A stretch of 64,000 nucleotides of DNA from Ensifer sp. PDNC004. GTDB lineage: Bacteria > Pseudomonadota > Alphaproteobacteria > Rhizobiales > Rhizobiaceae. The position numbers were made by a program, and so were the translations under genes. Every line of letters starts with the position of its first letter. Position 1 is the first letter of the stretch. The notes beneath the pieces are model-generated. The model was not told where the DNA came from and searched no databases. It worked only from the letters and a program-made list of their open reading frames with translations. Below, piece after piece: positions 54,848-62,353 of the stretch. The DNA lies in the NCBI RefSeq assembly GCF_016919405.1, contig NZ_CP070353.1:930001-994000 (forward strand). Direction: 5' to 3'.

Positions 54848-55114
54848 CTAAGCCGCGCCTCGCCTTTGATCACCGTCGGCCGGCGGCATAAAGACGACGG
54901 CGACGCGCCGAGAGCCGCAGCGCGGGCAGCGCAGCCGGGAAGCGAGAATTGCAAGGGGAAAGTCGCGACCGCGCGTGGAAACGAGCGTCAGCATGTCGAG
55001 ATCATAGCTCCAGGTGCACTCGCGAATAGATTTCAGGCCCTCGCGCTTGCCATAGGCACAGCGCGCCTTGAGGCGCCATCCGAGGCTGAAAGCTTCGCCA
55101 ATTGTCTCGACCAT
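54848..55114 (-). CDS. Zinc-ribbon-type small hypothetical protein
   Basis: About 88 aa from MVETIGEAFSLGWRLKARCA. The end carries RLRCPRCGSRRVAVVFMPPA, a CPxCG knuckle, and an earlier Cys pair (ARCAYG, RECTWSY). It resembles in layout the protein at 56346-56627. The start is uncertain: a frame extends to 55201 but has no ribosome-binding site and would overlap the divergent gene's leader. Function unknown. Confidence 0.55.
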   Translation of the reverse strand: MVETIGEAFSLGWRLKARCAYGKREGLKSIRECTWSYDLDMLTLVSTRGRDFPLAILASRLRCPRCGSRRVAVVFMPPADGDQRRGAA

Positions 55115-55202
55115 TGGGTCGAAATAATATAAGAACAAACGAAGAACAACAATTGACGTTTGCGCTCCCCAGAATTCGGGAGAACCAGCAAAAGGCAGCA
55201 CC

Positions 55203-55790
55203 GTGAGCGACGAGGGTACCGCGACAAGAAGATCGGCCGAGGGGCCGTGGGTTCACCTCTGCGAACAGCCCGGCTGTACGAAATGGGGCGGCTGGGGCTT
55301 CGCCATCGGCAAAGGCTCTTCGAACTGGTTTTGCTATGAACACAAGCCGGCAGTCTGGCCGCCGGCAAAGACGGCCTACCCCATGTCCGATCATAAAAAC
55401 CTGGATCAAGGCATCTACATCGGCCTTGTGACCACGCGCGAGCCGATAAAGCGGGCGTTCGCCGGGACGGGCCAGTCGCGACGGCGAGAGAAAACTAGTG
55501 CCGCGGCAATCGCGCGCTCCATCGTTGAGAGCATCCTTAGAAACCACAGGATCGAGCGCGGCGGCGAGCCGGTAGACGAAGCCGAGATCATTGACGTCCT
55601 GACAGAGGAACTCTGGAAGGTGCCGGAGCAAACCGCCAAGGATCTCGTCGGGGTCGACGCCAACAAAAGGGACGCCGCCAAGGCCGCGATCACCCAGGCG
55701 TTGCTGGCGGCGCTGCTCGATCGATACGATTGCACATTCTTTATGCCGGAGTATCGCAGCATGGGAGCTTCAACCCATAAGGGGCGATGA
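55203..55790 (+). CDS. Hypothetical protein with N-terminal Cys-rich motif
   Basis: 195 aa, GTG start. Residues ~17-48 contain HLCEQPGCTKWGGWGFAIGK and WFCYEHKP, a Cys/His-rich stretch that probably binds zinc. The C-terminal part is helical (KRDAAKAAITQALLAALLDR). No known family recognised. It ends 1 bp before the thermonuclease gene, so they are co-transcribed; divergent from 54848-55114. Confidence 0.65.
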   Translation: MSDEGTATRRSAEGPWVHLCEQPGCTKWGGWGFAIGKGSSNWFCYEHKPAVWPPAKTAYPMSDHKNLDQGIYIGLVTTREPIKRAFAGTGQSRRREKTSAAAIARSIVESILRNHRIERGGEPVDEAEIIDVLTEELWKVPEQTAKDLVGVDANKRDAAKAAITQALLAALLDRYDCTFFMPEYRSMGASTHKGR

Positions 55791-55791
55791 A

Positions 55792-56292
55792 ATGATGAAA
55801 TTGACGGTGGTGGCTGGGGTTTTGCTGGCGTGCGGGGTGGCCAAGGCAGCGGAACCACTGATTGGCCGCGCATCTGTCGTCGACGGGGACACCATCGACA
55901 TCGGGAAAACCAGAGTGCGCTTCAGCGGGGTTGACGCGCCGGAAAGCTGGCAGAGGTGCCGTGACGGGGATGGGGGAGAGTATCGGTGCGGCCATGCGGC
56001 GGCGATGGCTCTTGATCGGTTCCTCGCTGCTTCCCGACCGACCCGGTGCGAGTTAGCCGGACGCGATCGTGACCGACGTATCGGAACCTGCTTTCGCGCC
56101 GATGGGACCGACGTCAACCGGTGGCTGGTCGAGAACGGCCACGCCCTGGAATGGCCGAAATACAGCAAGGGTGCGTATGCAGACGCGCAGCGCTCGGCGC
56201 AATCGAACGGTTTGGGGATCTGGCGGGGAGAATTTCAGTTGCCCTGCGAGGTGCGGGCGAAGCGCTGGAAGCGGGAAGCGCGATGCGATTGA
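55792..56292 (+). CDS. Secreted thermonuclease-like (SNase fold) protein
   Basis: 166 aa. Signal peptide MMKLTVVAGVLLACGVAKAA; SNase domain with ASVVDGDTIDIGKTRVRFSG, VDAPESWQRCRD, a second active-site Arg in ELAGRDRDRRIGTCFRADG, and NRWLVENGHALEWPKY. Cysteines suggest a disulfide-stabilised periplasmic or secreted nuclease. SNase genes of this size are common in rhizobial genomes and mobile regions. It overlaps nothing and follows the 195-aa gene by 1 bp. Confidence 0.88.
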   Translation: MMKLTVVAGVLLACGVAKAAEPLIGRASVVDGDTIDIGKTRVRFSGVDAPESWQRCRDGDGGEYRCGHAAAMALDRFLAASRPTRCELAGRDRDRRIGTCFRADGTDVNRWLVENGHALEWPKYSKGAYADAQRSAQSNGLGIWRGEFQLPCEVRAKRWKREARCD

Positions 56293-56345
56293 GCGTCACC
56301 TGAGCCGTTGAATCCAGTTCACGCAGCGATATCTAAAAACGTCGG

Positions 56346-56627
56346 ATGAAACATCACCGAGGCATCGAGTTGGGTCGCGACCACCGCCAAATCGACCCCG
56401 AAGTAGGCATCGGCCATATCCGGTTCCGGGACCTGGCCGAATGGGAGATCATCGGCGCCCGGTGCGCGCAGTGCGGCTACAGCAACTGGCTTGACCGCTG
56501 GCAGCTTGCAAAGAAGTATGGCGCCGAAACGCCGGTCGCCGTTATCCGGCCACACCTGCGCTGCGGCAAGTGCGGCAATCGAGACGGCAACGGTTTGAGA
56601 CTTGGTGCGATCAATCGCAACGCCTGA
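56346..56627 (+). CDS. Zinc-ribbon hypothetical protein
   Basis: 93 aa. Two CxxC knuckles: IIGARCAQCGYSNWLDRW and HLRCGKCGNRDGNGL, a classic zinc ribbon separated by ~30 residues. The layout (helix, basic/aromatic centre, C-terminal CxxCG) recalls 54848-55114. There is no strong Shine-Dalgarno. Function unknown; it may be a DNA- or RNA-binding accessory protein. Confidence 0.6.
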   Translation: MKHHRGIELGRDHRQIDPEVGIGHIRFRDLAEWEIIGARCAQCGYSNWLDRWQLAKKYGAETPVAVIRPHLRCGKCGNRDGNGLRLGAINRNA

Positions 56628-57013
56628 GAGGTGCAGCGAACTAGGCGGCGTGGCTTCTACTTATATTTGGAACTGTCAGGCATTTTAGACGTTCCTGTAA
56701 TGCCGTGCCCCACATCCCCTGTGGCTTATCGGCGGGCTCCATATTTCCCCCGCAATGGAGCCCCTGCGCCTAGCGCACTCGGTGGCCTCGTCGAGAATGG
56801 CGGGGTCATTGTGGTTATGCATCGCCCCCGTCAATCTTTCGAATTGATCCGACCGCCTTTCTTTTTTGGCCATCGACTTCCTCAACGTACTCACCTGTTG
56901 GTGTGTTGCGTTGTCATCAATTCGGCGCATACTTCATCATCGCTGGGCAGTTCCCAGGGCCCCGACGACTGGAAGATCATCAAGCTTTCGCCCCAAGTAC
57001 AGGAGGTCGCGCG
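56628..57013. other. Spacer, possible minus-strand micro-ORF only
   Basis: 386 bp of lower-GC sequence. A 62-aa minus-strand frame (56685-56873, beginning MAKKERRSDQFERLTGAMHN) has GAGGA upstream but no family, so it is not called as a gene. It contains the promoter region of 57014. Confidence 0.35.
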
Positions 57014-57346
57014 ATGTCTACCACGACCCATTCAACAACACTTTCCCCCCACGATATAGACGAAATCGACCACATCTTCGTGGACATGCTGCGCTCGCTC
57101 GGCCTAACGCGGAATAGTGAGGCCGCAGAAGCAATCGCAAGACGCATCATCAACTGCTACCAAGGGGGCGATCGGGAGAGCGGCGCTCTCCAACACATCA
57201 TCGACTACTATCAATCGGCGGCGTTACGTCAGACACCGGCACAGACCAAAACTGAAGCGATCAATCGATGGGAGAATGAAGGTGGCGCTCTCGCACGCTT
57301 ACCGCATGAGCGCTTACTGATATGGCCCGCCCCGCTTCATTCATAG
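57014..57346 (+). CDS. Small hypothetical protein
   Basis: 110 aa from MSTTTHSTTLSPHDIDEIDH; AGGAGG lies seven bases before the ATG. It is acidic and helical at the N-terminus (IFVDMLRSLGLTRNSEAAEA), soluble, and ends ERLLIWPAPLHS. No family recognised. The next gene (57356) starts 9 bp downstream with its own GGAGG, so the two form a small operon. Confidence 0.6.
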   Translation: MSTTTHSTTLSPHDIDEIDHIFVDMLRSLGLTRNSEAAEAIARRIINCYQGGDRESGALQHIIDYYQSAALRQTPAQTKTEAINRWENEGGALARLPHERLLIWPAPLHS

Positions 57347-57355
57347 GAGGCGTCG

Positions 57356-57685
57356 GTGCACATACCTCCAAAATTGGCAGTTCAACACCTTGGGTCTCGC
57401 GACGTTGCTTTGATACGGAGAGTTTTCAAAGCGGCATGTTCGAAAACTCACACCCACCACATCAGCAAGGATGCCGACCGACTAGCAAAGTTCATCTGCG
57501 ATGAATTCAGGTTCGGAAACAGAGATGAAGCTTCCCTTCTTGAATGTGCGCTCTGGTTCGGCACCGCCCGTATTCCGCCGGCGACAAGGGACGTCTCAAC
57601 CGTCGACACCCAAGTTGCTGCGACACGAGAGGGCAGAGATCGGGTAGGCCTGCGGAAAACCGGCGTGCCCAAAAGCCAAGGCTAG
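57356..57685 (+). CDS. Small hypothetical protein
   Basis: 109 aa, GTG start with GGAGG six bases upstream. The helical N-terminal two-thirds includes SRDVALIRRVFKAACSKTHT and DADRLAKFICDEFRFGNRDE; the C-terminus is polar. Paired with 57014-57346. Function unknown. Confidence 0.55.
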   Translation: MHIPPKLAVQHLGSRDVALIRRVFKAACSKTHTHHISKDADRLAKFICDEFRFGNRDEASLLECALWFGTARIPPATRDVSTVDTQVAATREGRDRVGLRKTGVPKSQG

Positions 57686-57874
57686 ATACGCTCCCGAAAA
57701 TGCGCCACCGCCACCCACGTAGCGGCCGGATTCGCGATTGGGGCCCATTTTTTTTGCGAAGGCAGGAACTCAATAACGCCGTCGGCGCTTCTCGCCTGTG
57801 GCAGCCCTGAGTCCCCCGATCAGCATAACGCCTTCACGATCCGCCCGGATCTGAAAGCAACGACAGTGCCCCAA

Positions 57875-57909
57875 TGGCCTCGCTCTCCCCGGCGAGGCCA
57901 TACTTTTTG
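57875..57909 (+). terminator. Rho-independent terminator
   Basis: TGGCCTCGC (57875-57883) pairs with GCGAGGCCA (57892-57900), followed by TACTTTTTGG. It probably ends the 57014-57685 transcript. Confidence 0.65.
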
Positions 57910-57994
57910 GCGGGGACAGCTTTGCTCCTTTGAGGAAAAGCTTCTTTCCCGCCCACCCACAATCTGGCATTGTGCGCGGCCGAGAGGGGGAAGC

Positions 57995-58331
57995 TCATGT
58001 CCTACGATTGGGAACGCGCCAGGCGGCGACGGTACAGGAACGCGCGGCTCTGGCTTTTGATTGCCGTAGCAGCATGGCTGGTCGCTCTCGCTTCAGCGCA
58101 ACGGCGGCAGGTATGGGCTGTCCCGCCGCGTCGAGCGTGGTCATGGTAACGTGGATGAAGCTCCCCACCCTGAAGCGACCCACAAACTCCGTGGCATCCC
58201 CGATGTACCGGAAACATCCGTCCATCGGGTGAGAGCCTCACCGCCTGAGATTTAACAGGTGATCGCTCCTCTTGGGCGGCAGCCGGAGCCACCGCCAGAA
58301 GAACGCAGACTGTGGCGACTACGGCTTGCAC
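57995..58331 (-). pseudogene. Apparently frameshifted small secreted protein
   Basis: A signal peptide MQAVVATVCVLLAVAPAAAQ starts at 58331, overlapping the stop of the lipoprotein gene. From about 58225 the coding-like frame changes: the +1 frame reads MDGCFRYIGDATEFVGRFRV and VGSFIHVTMTTLDAAG with GC-rich third positions, while the original frame loses that bias. A stop lies four codons before the second frame's ATG. Either one gene is frameshifted or two short overlapping genes are present. Confidence 0.4.
57997..58149 (+). CDS. 50-residue membrane micro-protein, MxYDW family copy 1
   Basis: GGGGGAAG precedes the ATG. The product begins MSYDWERARRRRYRNARLWL and continues with LIAVAAWLVALASAQ, one membrane helix after a very basic start. 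The start resembles the micro-protein at 61318-61443 (MGYDWNGARGRR then a hydrophobic helix). Both flank the phage lysis cassette. It overlaps the minus-strand frameshifted ORF. Function unknown; a phage-linked membrane peptide is an inference. Confidence 0.5.
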   Translation: MSYDWERARRRRYRNARLWLLIAVAAWLVALASAQRRQVWAVPPRRAWSW

Positions 58332-58900
58332 ACGTTGGCCTTGAAGTCCGCAACCGCTGCATCAAGCGCCTGTTGGTGGGCCTTTTTGCTTTCCGCACTG
58401 TTGCCCTGAACGACAGGCCCGAAATGCGCCTCCCACGGCCCGCCTTGCGCGTATGTGCTGGCATCGGCGCACTTGTTCGGGGTTTCGATGCACTGAAGCT
58501 CCGCCCCCTCCAGCTTGGTAACGCCCATTCCCTTGGAGGGCACATATCTTTCGTATGTCACCTTTTGCAGGCCGGAGAGGTCAAACCGAATCTTGCCCCG
58601 TGGCAGAGGCATTTCAGCATTGGCAGGCTTCATATCCACTACATACCTGCAATCGTCCTCCTTGGTGACGCCCAGCGTCATCAGCGTGCCTTCATCGGCC
58701 CGGAATTCCATCGTCAGCGGCGTGTCGCTCGTTTTCACAACGTTGACCCCATCTGCGACATCTTTGTCGCGGACGCCGAAGACCATGAACATAACCTCCT
58801 CTTCCGGTGTTTGGGCGCTAGAGCTGCCCGAGCAGGCGGCGAGGAACATGGCGGTTGCTGCCATCGCGCTTATTCTTGCGATTTTCGATTTACTCTGCAT
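58319..58900 (-). CDS. Putative lipoprotein
   Basis: 193 aa from MQSKSKIARISAMAATAMFL; lipobox LAAC-SGSSS gives an acylated Cys. The mature part contains VMFMVFGVRDKDVADGVNVV, YVVDMKPANAEMPLPRGKIR and a C-terminal Cys pair region (LQCIETPNKCADAS; FKANVCKP). No known domain recognised. A frame to 58981 exists, but the signal peptide fixes the start at 58900. Its 3' end overlaps the start of the next minus-strand ORF by 13 bp. Confidence 0.75.
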   Translation of the reverse strand: MQSKSKIARISAMAATAMFLAACSGSSSAQTPEEEVMFMVFGVRDKDVADGVNVVKTSDTPLTMEFRADEGTLMTLGVTKEDDCRYVVDMKPANAEMPLPRGKIRFDLSGLQKVTYERYVPSKGMGVTKLEGAELQCIETPNKCADASTYAQGGPWEAHFGPVVQGNSAESKKAHQQALDAAVADFKANVCKP

Positions 58901-58981
58901 GGAAACTCCGCCCCCGAACGCGATGGAAGGCGGATTCCTGCCGTTGGGGGCACGGCAAATCCGCCGCACGGCCCTTGCCAT

Positions 58982-59246
58982 TGGCTAATTCTGCTTATCA
59001 AACATCACGAGTTTTGCAACTAGAACGTCAATTATTGGGACAAAGCCACCGCGTTTCGCCGGACACCTCTGGTCGATCGGGCGATACATAGAGGTCATTC
59101 CCCATCAAGCTCGCCACTAGGTCACGGAACCGTTCGGATAGGCAATGGTTAGTAAGGCCTCCGAAGGTTTTCCCATTTCCAACGGAGCGGCGAGAATTGG
59201 CCCCCAAAGCTCCAGGGGGGCCAATTCTCTGGGAGACTAAACGAGC
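58982..59246. other. Spacer with long hairpin 59192-59229
   Basis: GAGAATTGGCCCCC (59192-59205) pairs perfectly with GGGGGCCAATTCTC (59216-59229). It lies just after the minus-strand DUF1515 stop (59247), so it probably ends the phage lysis transcript even though no U tract follows. Confidence 0.5.
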
Positions 59247-59621
59247 CTATCCCTTCCCGATAATCACGAACACAATCCGCCTGATCGCCTCGGCGAAGCT
59301 CACGCCGAGCGCCATCGCGGCGATGCCGGTAACGCCCAGCGCGCCGATCCCCATCAGCTTCCATCGCTTCACGTCGTCGGTCACTGGCTTCATCTCTGAG
59401 ACGTCCTCGCCGATCGTTGCAACCGATGCCTCGACGTGCCCGACACGATCGACAAGCTGATCCATGCGTTGATGCACGGCAGCCCGGCTCGTTGCCGCCC
59501 TATCCTCGGCTCGCACCGAGCCCTCCTCCAAGCGGCGGATCGATTCCTGCAAGCCTCGCATGCCCGCCACCAGTTCCCCAAGCTGGCGGTGAACCGCCGC
59601 ATCAATTTCCGTTGGTGCCAT
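59247..59621 (-). CDS. Phage DUF1515-type membrane protein (holin candidate)
   Basis: 124 aa. A coiled-coil-like N-terminus (HRQLGELVAGMRGLQESIRR, HQRMDQLVDRVGHVEASVAT) precedes one or two hydrophobic segments (GIGALGVTGIAAMALGVSFA; AIRRIVFVIIGKG). Similar DUF1515 proteins occur in rhizobial prophages. It is last in the endolysin-spanin-DUF1515 run, 3 bp after the o-spanin gene. A holin or tail-related role is inferred from position. Confidence 0.75.
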   Translation of the reverse strand: MAPTEIDAAVHRQLGELVAGMRGLQESIRRLEEGSVRAEDRAATSRAAVHQRMDQLVDRVGHVEASVATIGEDVSEMKPVTDDVKRWKLMGIGALGVTGIAAMALGVSFAEAIRRIVFVIIGKG

Positions 59622-59624
59622 CCC

Positions 59625-59870
59625 CTACCGCCCTTCCCCGTGTCGCTCGCATTCCGCCTTGGTCCAGATCGCCGCGGCGCAGATGCCGACGGCGGTCCGG
59701 TCTATTTTCCGCTGGTCGTCCGGCGTCGCCCCGCGCGCGCCGATCAGATCAGTGCCGACCACCCGCCTGAGACCGTCGACATTTGCCGGCGCCGTAGTCC
59801 CACACGCCGCCCCTATCGAGGCATAGGTCAAAATCACTGCGAGCATTGCTCGCTGCATCACCGCTCGCAT
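59625..59870 (-). CDS. Rz1-like outer-membrane spanin (lipoprotein)
   Basis: 81 aa from MRAVMQRAMLAVILTYASIG; the lipobox IGAAC places an acylated Cys at residue 23. The rest is short and polar. AAAGG precedes the start. It overlaps the i-spanin gene by 122 bp in another frame, the hallmark arrangement of phage Rz/Rz1 pairs that fuse inner and outer membranes during lysis. Confidence 0.75.
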   Translation of the reverse strand: MRAVMQRAMLAVILTYASIGAACGTTAPANVDGLRRVVGTDLIGARGATPDDQRKIDRTAVGICAAAIWTKAECERHGEGR

Positions 59871-59985
59871 TGTTCTGCCTTTCAATCTTGGTGACGACCG
59901 CCCGGGCGCCGTCCTTGCGGATCTCGGCAACCAGCCAGAGAAGACCGGCGAGCGCGAGCCCGCCGACGACGACGCGCGGCCACAT
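59749..59985 (-). CDS. Rz-like inner-membrane spanin
   Basis: 78 aa. N-terminal membrane anchor (MWPRVVVGGLALAGLLWLVA) followed by a polar periplasmic part with two cysteines (FDLCLDRGGVWDYGAGKC). It starts one base after the endolysin stop and overlaps the Rz1-like gene. The periplasmic helix is shorter than lambda Rz, so assignment rests on topology and gene order. Confidence 0.75.
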   Translation of the reverse strand: MWPRVVVGGLALAGLLWLVAEIRKDGARAVVTKIERQNNASGDAASNARSDFDLCLDRGGVWDYGAGKCRRSQAGGRH

Positions 59986-59986
59986 G

Positions 59987-60874
59987 TCAGCGGGCCGGTG
60001 CGCGGTTCACCGACCAACGGCCGGTGACGAACATGAACGCTGCGATCGAGCCGATAACAATCAGCAGCGCAGCGATGCCGAAGGCATAGGGGTTGTTGAC
60101 GCCGAGAACTGCCGAAAGGCCAGCGCCCCCGAAGAGCCCGCCGACGGTAGTCAAGGCCGTGCCGCTCTGACCGGCCGGCACGTCGTCGGCCTTCGCCGCT
60201 TCCGGCTTCACATCGGTCAGCTCTGCCGGCGTCCGCGACGCCTCGAGCGCGTCGAGGAAGTTGCGATAATAGCCGGCGATCAGCTTCGCCTTGTCGGTCC
60301 CATTGACGATCTTGCGGGCGCCAACCGGATCGTCGTCGACCTGGTTGAAATGGTCGGCGAGCTTCTGGCCGGTGAACATGCCACGGATCATGCCATCGAA
60401 CAGAATGCGGATGGCGGTCGGCATCTCGGCCGCCTTCTCCGGCGCATCGGCAATGCCGAACTTCTCATAGTTTTCCTTGCCGGTGATCTGCGGCAGTCCG
60501 CGGCCGCGATGCCGCCAGCCGTCGTCAGGGGCCGTGTTGCCCATCCGGCCGCCATAGACCTTGTTCGCCAGCTTGCGCGGATTGCGGGCGAAGGGTTTGG
60601 CGCTGGCAATCGTCGGAAAGCGGGACGGCCAGACCTCGGTCAGGCGCTCGGCCGAGTAATTCAGGTTTTCGGTCACCGGCTGCATCGTTCCGCCGGTTTC
60701 GTGAAACACCGTCGCCAACATGTAGGCGAGATGCCGATTGTCGATCACCTTGCCGGTCGACTGGCGCCGATCCCACTCGTCGAGGATGGCGTTCATACCG
60801 TCAATCTGGCTCTGTTTCAGGCGGCCGCCAAAAGGCGCGCGCCTCGCATAGGCGAGGAACGTCGTTCTGTTCAT
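59987..60874 (-). CDS. Phage endolysin, GH19 chitinase/lysozyme-like, with C-terminal membrane segment
   Basis: 295 aa from MNRTTFLAYARRAPFGGRLK; AGAGG precedes ATG 60874. The GH19-like catalytic domain (~1-200) has MLATVFHETGGTMQPVTENL (catalytic Glu), LTEVWPSRFPTIASAKPFAR and GWRHRGRGLPQITGKENYEK. After a linker (~200-240) come hydrophobic stretches (VGGLFGGAGLSAVLGV; FGIAALLIVIGSIAAFMFV) at residues ~245-285. It degrades peptidoglycan at lysis; the C-terminal anchor is unusual for a soluble endolysin. Confidence 0.88.
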   Translation of the reverse strand: MNRTTFLAYARRAPFGGRLKQSQIDGMNAILDEWDRRQSTGKVIDNRHLAYMLATVFHETGGTMQPVTENLNYSAERLTEVWPSRFPTIASAKPFARNPRKLANKVYGGRMGNTAPDDGWRHRGRGLPQITGKENYEKFGIADAPEKAAEMPTAIRILFDGMIRGMFTGQKLADHFNQVDDDPVGARKIVNGTDKAKLIAGYYRNFLDALEASRTPAELTDVKPEAAKADDVPAGQSGTALTTVGGLFGGAGLSAVLGVNNPYAFGIAALLIVIGSIAAFMFVTGRWSVNRAPAR

Positions 60875-60969
60875 CGGATTTACCTCTAGTTTTACCGTTG
60901 GATGACCGTCGCTCGACAACTTGTCGGCGATCTGGTTGTGTGGATGAGTCAGGCATCGGGAATGACGAA

Positions 60970-61224
60970 ATGCACCCAGAAACGCTCGCTCTAATCGGTC
61001 GAATTCTCTTTGGAGCCGCGTTAATCCTGAACGCAGCTTGGGATCCAGCATCGAAACGTGTCTGCGACGACCCTTGGGGCCTAATCAGGTACCGGCGCTA
61101 CTTCGGGACCAAATTGGGCAAATGGCATGCTGCGTTGATAGGAGCGCTCTGGCTGGCAGCCTTCTCGGTTGCCATCTGGGGGCTTGTCGTGGCGAAACAG
61201 TTGCAGAAGGCCGTCGAGGTTTAG
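60970..61224 (+). CDS. Small two-helix membrane protein
   Basis: 84 aa from MHPETLALIGRILFGAALIL. Hydrophobic segments at ~6-22 and ~58-75 (LIGALWLAAFSVAIWGLVVA) flank a polar loop with WDPASKRVCDDPWGLIRYRR. Divergent from the endolysin. A frame opens at 60898, but no ribosome-binding site supports it. It could be a phage superinfection or lysis-related protein; that is a guess from location. Confidence 0.5.
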   Translation: MHPETLALIGRILFGAALILNAAWDPASKRVCDDPWGLIRYRRYFGTKLGKWHAALIGALWLAAFSVAIWGLVVAKQLQKAVEV

Positions 61225-61317
61225 GCTCAGACAAGAACTCGTCCTGCTCGCCGGTTTACCTCTTTGTTAGGAAAACAGGCCACCATTCCGGCGCGGCATG
61301 ATGCCGGCTGGGGGAAC

Positions 61318-61443
61318 ATGATGGGCTATGATTGGAATGGCGCTCGCGGGCGCCGAATGAAGATTGCGCGATTTGGAACGGCCGTCGCACTGGCGGCCTT
61401 GCTGGTATCGGTCGCGGCCCAGGTGGTGACGCGAGCGATTTAA
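61318..61443 (+). CDS. 41-residue membrane micro-protein, MxYDW family copy 2
   Basis: GGGGGAAC directly precedes tandem ATGs (61318, 61321). It reads MMGYDWNGARGRRMKIARFG then TAVALAALLVSVAAQVVTRA: basic start, one helix. The MxYDW-basic-helix design is shared with 57997-58149. It is convergent with the minus-strand phage genes, ending 3 bp before 61446. Confidence 0.5.
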   Translation: MMGYDWNGARGRRMKIARFGTAVALAALLVSVAAQVVTRAI

Positions 61444-61445
61444 GC

Positions 61446-61670
61446 TTAGGCTTCGCCGGTCACGCCCGACACTGGCGATGCCGGCGCCACGCCGAAGCGT
61501 ATACGCATGGCCGCGACGAACTCCGGCTCATGTTTCTCCAGAGCCGTCAGCGTCTCATTCAGCGCCGCCACTACAGTATCAAGGCTTGTCGCATGGCGCT
61601 CATTCTCTTCCAGGGCAAGAGCGAGCTGCTTCTTCAGGGATGCCGCGAGTGAGGTCATTTCAGGTTCCAT
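61446..61670 (-). CDS. Small phage hypothetical protein
   Basis: 74 aa, MEPEMTSLAASLKKQLALAL. A helical coiled-coil-like sequence (LEENERHATSLDTVVAALNE). Its start overlaps the end of the preceding minus-strand gene by 11 bp, which suggests translational coupling. Function unknown. Confidence 0.6.
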   Translation of the reverse strand: MEPEMTSLAASLKKQLALALEENERHATSLDTVVAALNETLTALEKHEPEFVAAMRIRFGVAPASPVSGVTGEA

Positions 61671-62343
61671 AGTTCACGATGGTTGCGGCGACGATCGCCT
61701 CGGCTGTGGTTGCTTCCGCCACGGCCTTCTTCGCCCCGAGGCGCTTGGCCTCGATCCCGGCCGAGACGGCTTGCCATTGCTCAAAGGTCGCGATGATCTC
61801 GGCAGCCTTTGTCGCGACCGTGACGCCGTCGATCGCCGCCTCGGCGACGATATGCGGGATCTCGCTTTCGAGCGCCGGCGGGACGGCGACGGCTGCGCGT
61901 GCCTCGGCGAGCTTCTGCTGGTAGGCCATGACCTGGCCAGAGCCTGGCGTGATGAAGTTCTCCCGATACTTCTCCGCTTCCCGGTCGATGTTGCGGATGG
62001 CATCGGCGCGCAGCACGGCGAGATCCGGAGCGGGCAAGATCGGGTCCCAAGAGGCGAACAAGCTTACCAGCCCCGACGGCAAAGGCGGCCAGGCCGACAC
62101 CGGACTATCGACATAGGTGTCTTCCTGCTTGCCGAGTTGCGCGACGATCGCGTCCCGATCGGCGGCCGGCAGCAGCGATGTCACCCGGCCGGCGACCTGA
62201 AACCAGTACTCGCGCTCGTTCATGATCTGCTGTCGGCCGAGCCACCAGGCGGTGGCCGCCATCGAGCGATGGATGGTCCCGGCCGCCATCGCTGCATGAA
62301 GCGCCTCCATCATCGGGTGGTAGCTGTTCTCAATGCTGTACAT
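61660..62343 (-). CDS. Phage tail-associated hypothetical protein
   Basis: 227 aa from MYSIENSYHPMMEALHAAMA; AAGGAA precedes ATG 62343. It is mostly helical, with ATAWWLGRQQIMNEREYWFQ, PADRDAIVAQLGKQEDTY-like and GQVMAYQQKLAEARAAVAVP segments. It starts 11 bp after the large structural gene stops. Small helical proteins in this position often act as tail-fibre chaperones or adaptors; I cannot name the family. Confidence 0.7.
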   Translation of the reverse strand: MYSIENSYHPMMEALHAAMAAGTIHRSMAATAWWLGRQQIMNEREYWFQVAGRVTSLLPAADRDAIVAQLGKQEDTYVDSPVSAWPPLPSGLVSLFASWDPILPAPDLAVLRADAIRNIDREAEKYRENFITPGSGQVMAYQQKLAEARAAVAVPPALESEIPHIVAEAAIDGVTVATKAAEIIATFEQWQAVSAGIEAKRLGAKKAVAEATTAEAIVAATIVNYGT

Positions 62344-62353
62344 GCGGGTTTCC

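Noticed and set aside
56685..56930. Minus-strand 62-81 aa ORF in the 56.6-57.0 kb spacer
   Set aside because: One acceptable ribosome-binding site but no domain and poor coding character; mentioned only in the spacer entry.
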